64,000 nucleotides of DNA from an uncultured Porphyromonadaceae bacterium (GCA_945873625.1 CAMCDS010000001.1:124001-188000), one strand, 5' to 3'; positions 37,297 to 46,482 are shown, counted from the stretch's first letter. The notes: generated from the sequence alone by a model not told the origin. Numbers and translations: made by a program.

Positions 37297-40134
37297 TCAG
37301 AAGCGGATTCCGAAATTGAAGAATACGCGGATACCCTGGGCGTAGTAATATTTGTTGGGGAACTTGGAGACATCGTAGGTAGTATAGTCGAACTTACCCT
37401 CCTGATAGCCGCCTGTCTGGATGTTGCGGTTGTTGAGAAGGTTGTTGACCGAGAGGTTGAAGTTGAGAGCGCCCCAGTTGGTGTAGATCATCTTGCCGAT
37501 CGAGAGATTGAGCACGAATGCGTCTTTCAGCTTGTCCTGGTGGGTAATCTCCTTGATTTTCTCCTCGATGGCCTGCTCGTAGGTCTGCCCGGCTGCGGGC
37601 TTCACGACGGTGTAGAGCTCGGGCATCTCCTCGTGGCGAGTCGGCGAAAGGTCTACATAAGCGTCGCCCAGCCAGTTGGCCGATACTTCGAAGAACCAGT
37701 TTTTCGGAGCGGCATAGTTGAGCGAGATGTTGTAGGCCTGCTGCGGGGTGCCTCCGAGGTGATAGTTCTTGAGGTAGACGCGGCGGGTAACGTCGTCCTG
37801 CGAGCCGTTCTCATACGAGCGCACGCCGAGGGGATTGTTCTTGTAGCGGTAGCTGGCGATGGTGGCGGCTGCCGAGACGGTGAGCGAGGGGATGATCTTA
37901 TAGCTCAGACCCAGCTCGATGCCGCGGTACTGGGTGTGGATTCCGCTCATCGAATAGTTCATGAACGTGTTGAGCTGATAGTCGTAGAATCCGGTGCGCT
38001 TGATGCCGTTCCACATCTCGGTGTAGAATGCGCCGATCGAACCGCGGAAACGCGAATAGTTCCAGACATAAGCGATGTCGGCCGAGAGGAAGCGCTCTGA
38101 TTTCAGACCCTGCACGGCAGTGTCTTTGATACGGGGCGACACGTAGGCGTAGTCGGGCAGCGGGGCGCGGGTGCCGTAAGATGCATGGGCTGTGATGTAG
38201 TTGCGGCCGTTGATCTTATAGGTGGCGCCGGCCTTGATGGCTGCGTCGTCGAATGTGTGGCGTTTGCCTGAGCCGTAGCTGTTTTCAGGGGCGCGTCCGT
38301 TGCGCATCTCGCCGTGGCGCATGAAGTTGGTGTAGGTAACTTCCAGACCGTAGTTCACGTTCCAGTGGCGCGTATTGATCTGATTCTGCAGCCATGCCTT
38401 GGCGGTGATAGAGCGGATGTGGTAGTCGTAGCCGAACTTGTCGCCTTCCTTCACCCTGCGGTTGGGGTCGTTGAGGTTGTTCTGCAGGATTTCGGGGTTG
38501 CCGGGGAAGTCGCGTTCCGAGAAGTTGTCGATGTCGCGCCAGAACTCGCCGCCGAGCAGGTTGCGGATGGTCTTGTAGTAGTGGCCGTCGCTATAGTTGA
38601 AGCTGATGCCGCCCTGAAGCGTCATGAAGTCGTTGAGGCGATGGTCGATATAGGAGTTGAACATCCACGAGGTGAGGTTGCTGTGGCGGTTCTCGAGGAT
38701 ATAGCTCGACTGTCCGATGAGCTCGGGGTTACGGTCGAAGTTGGTGCGGTTGAGCAGGTTGGTGCGATAGATGGCGTCCCAGTTGATCTGGCGCGCGCTT
38801 TCGTCGTTCTCCCAGAGGTCGCGGTAGTAGTTGTAGGTAGCCTCGTGGTTGGCCCAGATGTCGGGGTTGCGGAGGCGTTCCTCTTCGGTCATGTAGTTGC
38901 CGCTCCAGGGGTTGGCGGGGTTATAGTACGAGGGGAGGTAGCGGTAGTAGTCGGGACGGGGGTCGGCCGCCTGATACCAGTTGAGAGCCGACGACGAGTA
39001 GGCGTTGTGGCGGAAGCCCACGCCGGTGTTGACAGTAGTTCCCATGCGGGGTTTCCATATCCAGTTGAGCAGGGCGGCGGGATCGAACGACTCGACAATC
39101 TTCGAGCTCTTCTTCTTGCCGTCGAGATAGCCCCATGCAGGGTTGTAGAGGTTGCTGCCGGCAAGGTCGTATGCTTCCTGCGTGGCGGCCGTGTTGGTGG
39201 CGCGCTGCGTGGGGGCTCCCCATGTGGTGAGGTTGAGCGAATGTTTGTCGTTAAACACCTTCTGGAGTGAGAGCGAGTAGCCGATCGAGTTGTAGAACGT
39301 GCCTTTGATCACACCCTCGGGGGCATAGCGTCCGATGATCGATGCCGAGAATGCCCATCCGTGCTTGTTGAGGCCGGTGGAGTACTGCATCATCAGGCGC
39401 AGCATGTAGTTTGAGTTGGTGTAGGAGAAGTTTCCGCGGAAGCCGGGTGCGTATTCCGAGGCGTAGGTGGTGAAGTTGGAGGCGCCGCCGATGTCGCCGA
39501 AGCCATAGCTGGAGGCGTCGAGGCCTACGTCGACCGAACGGTTGCGGAAGGCGCTCGACGTCATGCCGCCGAGTCCGGAGAAGTTGAATCGTCCGCGCAT
39601 GGCGTCGTTGAAGTCGAAGCCATTGATGTAGCCGGCACTCCAGTTCGAGTCGTAGCCGCGGAAGCGGAAGCGCATCACGGAGAAGTCGTAGTTGGTGGCC
39701 TGGTAATAGATGTTGTCGGTAGCGCCCTGGATGGTGCCGATGCTCTGCATGGATCCTTCGTCTTCCATCACGTTGGCGTCGTCGAAGTTGGTGTCGTCGT
39801 TCTGCGACGTGCCGGTGAAGATGGAGTTGTCGGGCGTGAGGCGGATGGTGCCGAGGTCTTCGACCCGTCCTTCGCGGATGTCGACGTCGAGGTCGAGGTT
39901 CTTGTATCCGTAAGCGGAGATTTCAAGCACATCGTCGCCAGGCGCTGCATTGGTGATGGTAAACAGGCCGTCGGCTCCGCCCATGACGTAGGCCGACTGG
40001 TTTCTCAGAAACACGTTGGCGTCGGCCACGGGTTTCCCCGAGACGGCGTCGACGAGCGTCCCCTTGATGCCTGTGGCTGCCAGCGACGGGAGAGCGAAAG
40101 CCAGCAGGAGCAGTAGAGAAAGTTTAATACGCAT
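37297..40134 (-). CDS. TonB-dependent outer-membrane receptor with carboxypeptidase-regulatory-like N-terminus
   Basis: 945 aa. Signal peptide (LLLLLAFALPSLAA), then a CarboxypepD-reg-like beta sandwich (about 22-100, IKGTLVDAVSGKPVADANVF), a plug-like region (about 120-240, FRFRGYDSNWSAGYINGFD) and a long beta-barrel ending with Phe (VFFNFGIRF). Such receptors import large ligands across the outer membrane using TonB. No SusD gene is present; the two downstream lipoproteins take that position. The neighbours are nucleases and deoC, so nucleic-acid fragments are the inferred cargo. Confidence 0.85.
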   Translation of the reverse strand: MRIKLSLLLLLAFALPSLAATGIKGTLVDAVSGKPVADANVFLRNQSAYVMGGADGLFTITNAAPGDDVLEISAYGYKNLDLDVDIREGRVEDLGTIRLTPDNSIFTGTSQNDDTNFDDANVMEDEGSMQSIGTIQGATDNIYYQATNYDFSVMRFRFRGYDSNWSAGYINGFDFNDAMRGRFNFSGLGGMTSSAFRNRSVDVGLDASSYGFGDIGGASNFTTYASEYAPGFRGNFSYTNSNYMLRLMMQYSTGLNKHGWAFSASIIGRYAPEGVIKGTFYNSIGYSLSLQKVFNDKHSLNLTTWGAPTQRATNTAATQEAYDLAGSNLYNPAWGYLDGKKKSSKIVESFDPAALLNWIWKPRMGTTVNTGVGFRHNAYSSSALNWYQAADPRPDYYRYLPSYYNPANPWSGNYMTEEERLRNPDIWANHEATYNYYRDLWENDESARQINWDAIYRTNLLNRTNFDRNPELIGQSSYILENRHSNLTSWMFNSYIDHRLNDFMTLQGGISFNYSDGHYYKTIRNLLGGEFWRDIDNFSERDFPGNPEILQNNLNDPNRRVKEGDKFGYDYHIRSITAKAWLQNQINTRHWNVNYGLEVTYTNFMRHGEMRNGRAPENSYGSGKRHTFDDAAIKAGATYKINGRNYITAHASYGTRAPLPDYAYVSPRIKDTAVQGLKSERFLSADIAYVWNYSRFRGSIGAFYTEMWNGIKRTGFYDYQLNTFMNYSMSGIHTQYRGIELGLSYKIIPSLTVSAAATIASYRYKNNPLGVRSYENGSQDDVTRRVYLKNYHLGGTPQQAYNISLNYAAPKNWFFEVSANWLGDAYVDLSPTRHEEMPELYTVVKPAAGQTYEQAIEEKIKEITHQDKLKDAFVLNLSIGKMIYTNWGALNFNLSVNNLLNNRNIQTGGYQEGKFDYTTYDVSKFPNKYYYAQGIRVFFNFGIRF

Positions 40135-40185
40135 TTGATATGTAGGTGATTAGATGGATTGTTCTTTGATTGTCATTGTTGTCGC

Positions 40186-41250
40186 TCATCTGAACGTCAG
40201 AAACACCTCGGTGGGCAGATGGTCTGAATAGCCGTTGGTCCATACGCCGCCGGAGAAGGTACGGAAAGGATACCCCTTGTACTTGCCGTCGGTCTGGAGC
40301 AGGAACGGCAGGTTGTTCCACACCAGGGCGCCGTCGTAGACGAGGCGCGAGCGTCCGTCGGGCAGCAGGTTGTAGCCCACGATAATCTGGTCGAAGAGAT
40401 CCCAGCCGCCACGGTAGATATAGGAGCCGATGCCGTCGTCGAGCTTCTGCCAGAAGGGATTGAAGAAGCCGCCGGCCTTCACCTTGTCGATGTTTTTCTT
40501 GGCTCCGAGCACCTCGGCGCAGCTCTTGTTGCTGGGGTCGTCGTTGAGGTCGCCCATGATGATGATTCCGCAGTCGGGATAGAGGTTGGTGAGGCTGTCG
40601 GCGATATGCTTGCTGAGCGAAGCGGCAGCCTCGCGGAGCCAGCTGCTCTCCTTGTCGCCTCCGCGGCGCGAAGGCCAGTGGTTGACGATGACGCCTACTC
40701 GCTGCCCGCCAAGAAGGCCGAACACACACATCTGGTCGCGCGTGCGGAAGTTGGGAAGCTCGGGGATGTGGAGGTAATGGTTGGTAACGTTGATGAGGCG
40801 GAACTGCCTTGGGTCGTAGAGCAGGCCCACGTCAACGCCGCGCCGGTCGGGCGAGTCGTGGTGCACGATCTGCAGGTTGCGCCCGGCCAGCGCCGGAGCC
40901 TTCACAAGGTCCTGAAGCACAGTGATATTCTCGATTTCGCTCACTCCGATCATCGCCGGCCCGTCGGGCGTGCGCCGCGTGGTGAGCTTCGAGAGGGCAT
41001 ACGAGAGATTCTTTATCTTCGAGTTGTACTTATACGAATCCCAGCGGTTCTTGCCCTGCGGCGAGAACTCGAGGTCGTATTTGCCATTGTTGTTGATGGT
41101 GTCGAAGAGGTTCTCGAGGTTATAGAACGCCACTCCATACACTTTGCGACCCTGCCCCGGCGCCTGCGAGGTCTGGGCATGAGACACAAACGACGCTGAC
41201 CCGGCCACAAGCATGCCGAGCAGCGCTAAGGTAAACTTTTTGAATTTCAT
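40186..41250 (-). CDS. Secreted endonuclease/exonuclease/phosphatase (EEP) family protein
   Basis: 354 aa with a signal peptide (LALLGMLVAGSASFVSHA). The EEP (DNase I-like) core is intact: YNLENLFD at the start, GVSEIEN (metal-binding Glu), VNHWPSRRGG (catalytic His), IIIMGDLNDDP and the C-terminal SDHLPTEVF. Members cleave phosphodiester bonds in nucleic acids or remove phosphates from nucleotides or lipids. It is located 51 nt upstream of the TonB-dependent receptor, so it is very likely part of the same transcript and acts in the periplasm or at the surface. Confidence 0.85.
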   Translation of the reverse strand: MKFKKFTLALLGMLVAGSASFVSHAQTSQAPGQGRKVYGVAFYNLENLFDTINNNGKYDLEFSPQGKNRWDSYKYNSKIKNLSYALSKLTTRRTPDGPAMIGVSEIENITVLQDLVKAPALAGRNLQIVHHDSPDRRGVDVGLLYDPRQFRLINVTNHYLHIPELPNFRTRDQMCVFGLLGGQRVGVIVNHWPSRRGGDKESSWLREAAASLSKHIADSLTNLYPDCGIIIMGDLNDDPSNKSCAEVLGAKKNIDKVKAGGFFNPFWQKLDDGIGSYIYRGGWDLFDQIIVGYNLLPDGRSRLVYDGALVWNNLPFLLQTDGKYKGYPFRTFSGGVWTNGYSDHLPTEVFLTFR

Positions 41251-41285
41251 CTGCAGAAATTTGTAGATTAAGAGTGCGGACGGGG

Positions 41286-41321
41286 ACGGGGATGCGCGGC
41301 CCTGCGGCCCGCATCCCCGTG
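41286..41321 (-). terminator. Hairpin between deoC and the EEP gene
   Basis: Arms ACGGGGATGCG and CGCATCCCCGT pair perfectly around a GC-rich loop at about 41286-41320. The hairpin lies 8 nt past the deoC stop. There is no T tract, so partial read-through into the nuclease genes is possible. Confidence 0.5.
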
Positions 41322-41328
41322 CCTCAGA

Positions 41329-42207
41329 TCAGAAATATTTGGTCTCCTTGCCCTCCATGGTAGAGAGGAGCGAGTTGGCCAGCGAGCTGGCGCCGATGCG
41401 GAAGAGGTCGTGGTTGAGCCATTCGTCGCCCAGCACCTCCTTCACCAGCGCATAATAATGAAGCGCCTCCTCCGAGGTGCGCACGCCGCCGGCGGCCTTG
41501 AAGCCCACCTTGCGGCCCGTAAGCTCATGATACTCCTTGATGCACTGACACATCACGTAAGCCGCCTCAAGCGAAGCACCCGGATAGATCTTGCCAGTCG
41601 ACGTCTTCAGGAAGTCGGCGTCGCTGTAAAGCGAAAGCACCGAAGCCTTCTTGATGTTGGCAGCCGTCTTCAGCGCCCCCGTCTCGAGTATCACCTTCAG
41701 CTTCGCATCCTTGATGGTATGCTTTATCTCGATAATCTCATCGCAGAGGTCCTCGTAGTTCTCGTCGAGAAACATCCCGACGTTCATCACGATGTCGACC
41801 TCGTCGGCACCGTCGGCCACGGCCAGGGCCGCGTCGCTGATCTTCACCGACGTGAAAGTCTGGCTCGAAGGGAAGCCGCCGGCCACCACTGCGATGTCGA
41901 CGCCCTGCACGTCGAGGTTAGCCTTCACCACCTCGGCGAAATTGCTGTAGACGCAGATGGCGGCCACATTCTTATACTGAGGGAAATCATTGTCGAAGTC
42001 ATTAACCCTCTGAGTGAACTTGGCCACACTCTTCTGGCTGTCTTCGGTGCTCAGCGTAGTCAGGTCGATAGAGCTGAACAGAAACTGATACACCTCGGGC
42101 GAGACATACTTCGAAGAATTTTCCACTATCTTACGCACTTCAGCAGCAACGATAGCATCGTCTTCCGTTACCTTGCTTGCTGCCAGAGCTTTCTGGTATC
42201 TGTCCAT
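41329..42207 (-). CDS. deoC: Deoxyribose-phosphate aldolase
   Basis: 292 aa DeoC, class I aldolase that splits 2-deoxyribose-5-phosphate into glyceraldehyde-3-phosphate and acetaldehyde. The Schiff-base lysine is in DADFLKTSTGK, the proton-relay lysine is in GRKVGFKAAGGVRTSEEA, and VDIVMNVGMF is the conserved strand. It is first in the block leading to the secreted nucleases; its substrate is what remains of DNA nucleosides, which gives the block a metabolic end point. It has its own promoter far upstream (42408-42438) and thus a leader of nearly 200 nt. Confidence 0.95.
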   Translation of the reverse strand: MDRYQKALAASKVTEDDAIVAAEVRKIVENSSKYVSPEVYQFLFSSIDLTTLSTEDSQKSVAKFTQRVNDFDNDFPQYKNVAAICVYSNFAEVVKANLDVQGVDIAVVAGGFPSSQTFTSVKISDAALAVADGADEVDIVMNVGMFLDENYEDLCDEIIEIKHTIKDAKLKVILETGALKTAANIKKASVLSLYSDADFLKTSTGKIYPGASLEAAYVMCQCIKEYHELTGRKVGFKAAGGVRTSEEALHYYALVKEVLGDEWLNHDLFRIGASSLANSLLSTMEGKETKYF

Positions 42208-42407
42208 ATTATAATATGTTTTTAGTTGTTTTGAAATTCGGTGTAATCTTGCATGCGCGGCAAGAGGTCTGCAGTTCCAATATCAACGCACAGACAGCGA
42301 AATCGGTTCGCCCGCGCACTGATAAACACGCGCCCGCGACGCGACGAAGCCACACCGGACTCCCTCATTCAGCCTCCGCCCGGACCTCATCCGGCCAAAG
42401 GTAACCG

Positions 42408-42438
42408 CAAAGATAGCCACGATTCCCGACATCACCAA
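42408..42438 (-). promoter_or_regulatory. deoC promoter
   Basis: On the minus strand TTG (42436-42438) and TATCTTTG (42408-42415) are separated by 20 nt. The predicted transcript starts near 42400, leaving about 190 nt of leader before the deoC ATG at 42207. Confidence 0.65.
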
Positions 42439-42594
42439 CTTTTTCACCCAAAAAACACACCGGGAAGGGTGGTGACGGGATACTTTTCGGGGACGTGAGG
42501 TCTGTAACCTCCACGGGAAAGGCAAGCTGATGATGTCAGAATGTACGGTTGTGCGAAATTTGCAACTGCCAAACGGTAAAGACTATGAGTTAGG

Positions 42595-42626
42595 TGCAAT
42601 CCACGATTTATTATTCGAGGATTGCA
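42595..42626 (-). terminator. Terminator hairpin after glycerate kinase
   Basis: Perfect 8-bp arms TGCAATCC (42595-42602) and GGATTGCA (42619-42626) with a 16-nt AT-rich loop, 29 nt past the stop on the minus strand. Confidence 0.5.
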
Positions 42627-42655
42627 TACCGGGAGTTGCGGTGGGGGTGGTGGGG

Positions 42656-43903
42656 CTAAAGGCGGGCGGAGAGGAGGGCGAGGGTGGCGGAGGCGAGGCG
42701 GCGGGAGGCGACGGAAGGGTCGAGGGGGTCGGCACCGCCGGCGGAGGCGGCAGAGGCGGAGGCGGCGGCGACGGGGTCGTTGATGCAGATTACTTCGGAG
42801 AAGCCGGCGGCGAGGAGGGCGGGGCGGTCGGCAACGCGCCCGGCAAGGAGCGCAGTCGGGACGCCCATGAGTGCGGCTATGCGCATGGCTTGCAGCGGGG
42901 CTTTGTTCATCAGTGTCTGGCAGTCGGCACTCCCCTCGCCGACTATCAGCAGCGAAGCACCGCTGAGCTTCCCTGCAAGGCCGGTGGTGTCGGCCACAAG
43001 CGTGGCGCCGGGTGCCAGCACGGCGCCGGCTATTCCGGCCATTCCTCCGGCAAAACCGCCTGCCGCGCCAAATCCGGCTTCCGGTTTTTCTTCGGTGAAA
43101 TCGGCATTTTTCTCCGTTTCTTCAACAAACACTTTAATATTACAATCAGAATATTTAAAGTATCGCTTTAAGTTATTGAGCCCGGCTTCGAGGAGTTTCA
43201 CCTGCTCCGGCGAGGCTCCTTTCTGCGGTCCGAACACCTGCGCGGCGCCACGAGGCCCGGTCAGAGGGGCGTCTACGTCGACCGCTATCGTGAGGCTTAT
43301 ACCGGAGAGGCGACGGTCGAGTTCCGAAGTGTCGACGCCGCATATTTCCGCAAGCATGGCTCCTCCGGACGGAGAGTCTATGATGCGTCCGCCGGCGGCG
43401 TAGAAGCGGCAGCCGAGAGCCTGAAGCGCACCGATGCCGCCGTCGACGGTGGCACTGCCTCCCGCCCCGACGATAATACTACGGACGCCACGACCGATGG
43501 CATCGAGAATCAGAAGCCCGGTGCCGAATGTCGATACCCGCATCGGGTCGCGCCGCTCGGGAGGCACAAGCGGAAGTCCCGACGCCGAGGCGAGGTCGAT
43601 GAAAGCCGTCGATGTCGACCGGTCGATGAAATAGGATGCCGAAAGGGGACGCATGTCGACCGTGAACGTCGGCACTTTCACCTCCTCGGCACCGCAGGCC
43701 GAAGCGAGCGCACACGCCGTGCCCTCTCCCCCGTCGGCCATCGCCGACTCCACGCACACCGCCCTCCTGCCGCTTATGCGCCGAAAGGCGTTCACGCCGG
43801 CTGCGATAGCGGCGGCCGCCTCCGGAGCGGTGAGCACGCCCTTGAACGAATCGGGCGCGGCCACTATCCTTATCTCTTTATCGTCCTTGGGATGCCTCGT
43901 CAT
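42656..43903 (-). CDS. Glycerate kinase (GlxK/GarK type)
   Basis: 415 aa from ATG 43901-43903 (MTRHPKDDKEIRIVAAPDSF), chosen over an ATG at 43960 that would overlap the upstream stop. The family phosphorylates glycerate to 2-phosphoglycerate. Motifs are APDSFKGVLTAPEAA, ESAMADGGEGTA and IIVGAGGSATVDGGIGALQALG. An AT-rich stretch (about 43100-43170) codes for an extra lysine/glutamate-rich segment (FVEETEKNADFTEEKP) not expected in the family core, within an otherwise GC-rich gene. The last 25 residues are alanine-rich. It is last in the hpt-adk-DUF2851 run. Confidence 0.85.
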   Translation of the reverse strand: MTRHPKDDKEIRIVAAPDSFKGVLTAPEAAAAIAAGVNAFRRISGRRAVCVESAMADGGEGTACALASACGAEEVKVPTFTVDMRPLSASYFIDRSTSTAFIDLASASGLPLVPPERRDPMRVSTFGTGLLILDAIGRGVRSIIVGAGGSATVDGGIGALQALGCRFYAAGGRIIDSPSGGAMLAEICGVDTSELDRRLSGISLTIAVDVDAPLTGPRGAAQVFGPQKGASPEQVKLLEAGLNNLKRYFKYSDCNIKVFVEETEKNADFTEEKPEAGFGAAGGFAGGMAGIAGAVLAPGATLVADTTGLAGKLSGASLLIVGEGSADCQTLMNKAPLQAMRIAALMGVPTALLAGRVADRPALLAAGFSEVICINDPVAAASASAASAGGADPLDPSVASRRLASATLALLSARL

Positions 43904-43925
43904 GTCAATTTTACGGAAAAAGCCG

Positions 43926-45251
43926 TCAGTCGAACACCGCCTCAGGGTCGACCCGGCCATAGCTTGCGGCGGCCTCGCGCGCCACGGTGGAAATCATACG
44001 GTTGGCGAAGCGGCAGTCGAGGCAGCGCGCCGCGTCGCAATATTCCTTATGGAGCTGCACCAGCGCCTGGCTCCTCAGCGCATTGTCGGCTTTAAGCCCG
44101 AGAGTCTGCCAGTTGCGTACATATCTGTTTTTCTCCGGCGGTAGCTCTTCGAGAATAGCCATCGCATCCTCGGCCAGCCTCATATTGCCCGAAAGCGATG
44201 CGTAGGCATACATCACCGGGACTGCGAAGTTGATTATCAGGGAGTCGACCGAAGCCTGCCCCATAGCGCCTACCGGGCGCGGCTCCACGCTGTCGAATGA
44301 ATAATGGTTCGCCCAGAAACCTTCGGGCTGCCAGTCAAACAGTTTTCTGAGCCCGTCGCATCCGCCCGCGTTGCCCAACACGTCGCCGGCGAGCGAGAAT
44401 CCGCCCTCGACGGCCTTTGCAAGCAGCGCTATTCTGCGGTGGGGGAAATTCTGCGGACGCGTGCGCGCGAACTTCCATACCGACGCCTGCATCGGGCGAA
44501 GCGAATATTTGCGGCAGAGGAAGAAGTATTCGCGGCACAGCAGCTGATAGTATTCGTCGAATATGCGTTGCGAGGGGTCGAGCAGTCCGGCCTGGCCGAA
44601 CATCATGGCTTCGAGCTGGAACAGATTGTCGGAATGACGGAGCAGGAATCTGAGCGGCAGGCTGCGGGCAAGCATCTCGAAGGGGGTGCCGTTGAGCCCG
44701 AATCCGAGGCTACGTGCGAGCATCACGAAGCAGGTCTGCTCCCAGTCGCCCGCGAGGTTGGCGTTTTCGTCGAGCACCCTGCGCGCCTTGGCCTGCATCC
44801 TCTCCACGGCGAGCGACTCAAGCCAGTCCTCGCGCAGCAGCGAGGGGATGCGGTCGAGCGTAGCGGCGCATTTGATGTCGGTCTTTCCGGCGGTCAGGCG
44901 GGCGTAGAGCGACGAAGCCTCGACCGGCACCGGAAATTCAAGAGTTGGTATCGGCGAGCCGTCGGCGCGACACACCTGCGTATCGGCGTCGGCCACCACG
45001 TGCAGAATCACCGAGTCGTAGGCGCGGTCGGTGTGGTGCCGGTGCAGAAACCAGTCGGAGGCCCTGACGTGAATCTCGACGTTACCTGCCCACACCGTGC
45101 CGCCCATGGCGACACGTGCGTCGGCGAAGTCGGGGCCGGCATCGAAGTTCTGCCGGCCCGGATTCGCCACATGTATCCTTGAGCCGTCGGTAAGGTCGAA
45201 ATCCCTTCCGAGGGCTCCCGTCCGCCACAGATACTGATACATCATCTCCAT
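43926..45251 (-). CDS. DUF2851 family protein
   Basis: 441 aa; matches the Bacteroidetes DUF2851 family in length and pattern (YQYLWRTG near the start, AGPDFADARVAMGGTVWAG, VILHVVADAD, and a C-terminal cysteine pair AARCLDCRFANRMI). Function unknown. It lies 17 nt after adk and 22 nt before glycerate kinase on the same strand, so it is part of that transcript. Confidence 0.8.
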   Translation of the reverse strand: MEMMYQYLWRTGALGRDFDLTDGSRIHVANPGRQNFDAGPDFADARVAMGGTVWAGNVEIHVRASDWFLHRHHTDRAYDSVILHVVADADTQVCRADGSPIPTLEFPVPVEASSLYARLTAGKTDIKCAATLDRIPSLLREDWLESLAVERMQAKARRVLDENANLAGDWEQTCFVMLARSLGFGLNGTPFEMLARSLPLRFLLRHSDNLFQLEAMMFGQAGLLDPSQRIFDEYYQLLCREYFFLCRKYSLRPMQASVWKFARTRPQNFPHRRIALLAKAVEGGFSLAGDVLGNAGGCDGLRKLFDWQPEGFWANHYSFDSVEPRPVGAMGQASVDSLIINFAVPVMYAYASLSGNMRLAEDAMAILEELPPEKNRYVRNWQTLGLKADNALRSQALVQLHKEYCDAARCLDCRFANRMISTVAREAAASYGRVDPEAVFD

Positions 45252-45268
45252 GCGGGCGGCGGGTAAGG

Positions 45269-45871
45269 TCAGTGCCTGGGAGAGCGGCGTTTCTCGCCGG
45301 TAGCGGCCTCGATGCCCGAGGCGATGTCGTCGAATATCTCGTCGACTATTCCCGAGCCGTTCACCTTGATGTATTTACCCTCGTTGGTATAGTATTCCCT
45401 GAGGGGGCATGTCTGGTGATGATATACGTCGAGACGGTTCTTGATGGTCTCGAGGTTGTCGTCTGCCCGGCCGGTCTGCTGTCCGCGTTTCAGCATCCTG
45501 TCGATCAGCTCCTCCTCGGGCACTTCAAGCCCGATGACGGCATGCAGGTCGGTGCCGCGCTTGCGCAGCAGCTCCCTGAGAGCCTTTGCCTGGGGGATGG
45601 TGCGGGGATAGCCGTCGAACACCACGCCGTTCTTCTCGCCGGCATGCTTGTCGAGCACGTCTTCGAGAATCTGCGTCATCAGTTCGTCGGGAATCAGCTG
45701 CCCTTTCGAGATATATTTGTCGGCGGTCTTGCCGAGTTCAGTGCCGCGCGCGATATGGTCGCGCAATAGTTCTCCCGTGGAGATATGGTAGAGTCCGAAC
45801 TGGTCGATCAGTTTCGCGCTCTGAGTGCCTTTTCCGCTTCCGGGAGCTCCGAATAAAACGAGATTAAGCAT
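45269..45871 (-). CDS. adk: Adenylate kinase
   Basis: 200 aa; converts AMP and ATP to two ADP. P-loop FGAPGSGKGTQS, FDGYPRTIPQA and the AMP-site DGYPR are present. The LID is the short form (QQTGRADDNLETIKNRL), without a zinc-binding insert. It ends in a basic tail (GEKRRSPRH). It sits downstream of hpt, the usual purine-salvage pairing in Bacteroidales. Confidence 0.96.
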   Translation of the reverse strand: MLNLVLFGAPGSGKGTQSAKLIDQFGLYHISTGELLRDHIARGTELGKTADKYISKGQLIPDELMTQILEDVLDKHAGEKNGVVFDGYPRTIPQAKALRELLRKRGTDLHAVIGLEVPEEELIDRMLKRGQQTGRADDNLETIKNRLDVYHHQTCPLREYYTNEGKYIKVNGSGIVDEIFDDIASGIEAATGEKRRSPRH

Positions 45872-45936
45872 GAAGAAGTGAGTGTTTTTATATGCAAGTA
45901 GGGGTTTCCGCCCGAGCGGGGAGGAGCGCGAGGGGT

Positions 45937-46482
45937 TCAGTCCTCGGTGTTGACGTATATGTCGCGGAGATTGCGCACCTTACCGTCGAGGTCGAGTCCA
46001 TACCCGATGATGAACTTCGGGGGTATTGAAAACGCCACATAGTCGGGCACGAAGCCGGTCTTCGAGCTTTCGGGCTTATGCAGCAGCGTCGCGAAGCGCA
46101 CCGAAGCCGGATTGCGCTTCTTGAGGTCGCTGATCATCCTGTCGGCGGTGAGGCCGGTGTCGACAATATCCTCGATAATAACAATGTCGCGTCCCTCGAT
46201 GTTTTCCGGGAGGCCGATAATCTGCTTGACGGTGCCGGTCGACTGAGTGCCCTGATATGACGAATATTTCACGAAGGCTATCTCGGCGTCGTTGATTCCG
46301 GCCTCGCGGAAGAGGTCGGCGGCGAAGATGAACGCGCCGTTGAGCACGCAGAGGAAGAGGGGCGATTTCCCTTCCAGATCGCGCCGCAGCTCGCCGGCCA
46401 CGCGCTTCACCTGCTCTTGAATCTGCTCTTCGCGCAGAAAAGGTACGAATGTTAGTCCGTTGACTTTAAGTTTGTTGTCCAT
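45937..46482 (-). CDS. hpt: Hypoxanthine phosphoribosyltransferase
   Basis: 181 aa; salvages hypoxanthine and guanine to IMP and GMP using PRPP. The PRPP-binding motif VIIEDIVDTGLTADRM and the flexible-loop region VKYSSYQGTQSTG are clear. It is first gene of a four-gene run with a well-formed promoter at 46557-46587. Confidence 0.95.
   Translation of the reverse strand: MDNKLKVNGLTFVPFLREEQIQEQVKRVAGELRRDLEGKSPLFLCVLNGAFIFAADLFREAGINDAEIAFVKYSSYQGTQSTGTVKQIIGLPENIEGRDIVIIEDIVDTGLTADRMISDLKKRNPASVRFATLLHKPESSKTGFVPDYVAFSIPPKFIIGYGLDLDGKVRNLRDIYVNTED

Larger units (their letters stand above)
42208..42655. other. 448-bp gap between deoC and glycerate kinase
   Basis: No credible gene is seen; a plus-strand frame from 42530 runs as an antisense shadow of glycerate kinase. 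The gap contains the deoC promoter at 42408-42438 with a long leader, and a hairpin at 42595-42626 that probably ends the hpt-adk-DUF2851-glycerate kinase transcript. Confidence 0.6.

Noticed and set aside
42530-43171. 213-aa plus-strand ORF
   Set aside because: Low-complexity Gly/Glu-rich shadow of glycerate kinase; its first 40 codons lie in the terminator region without homology I recognise.
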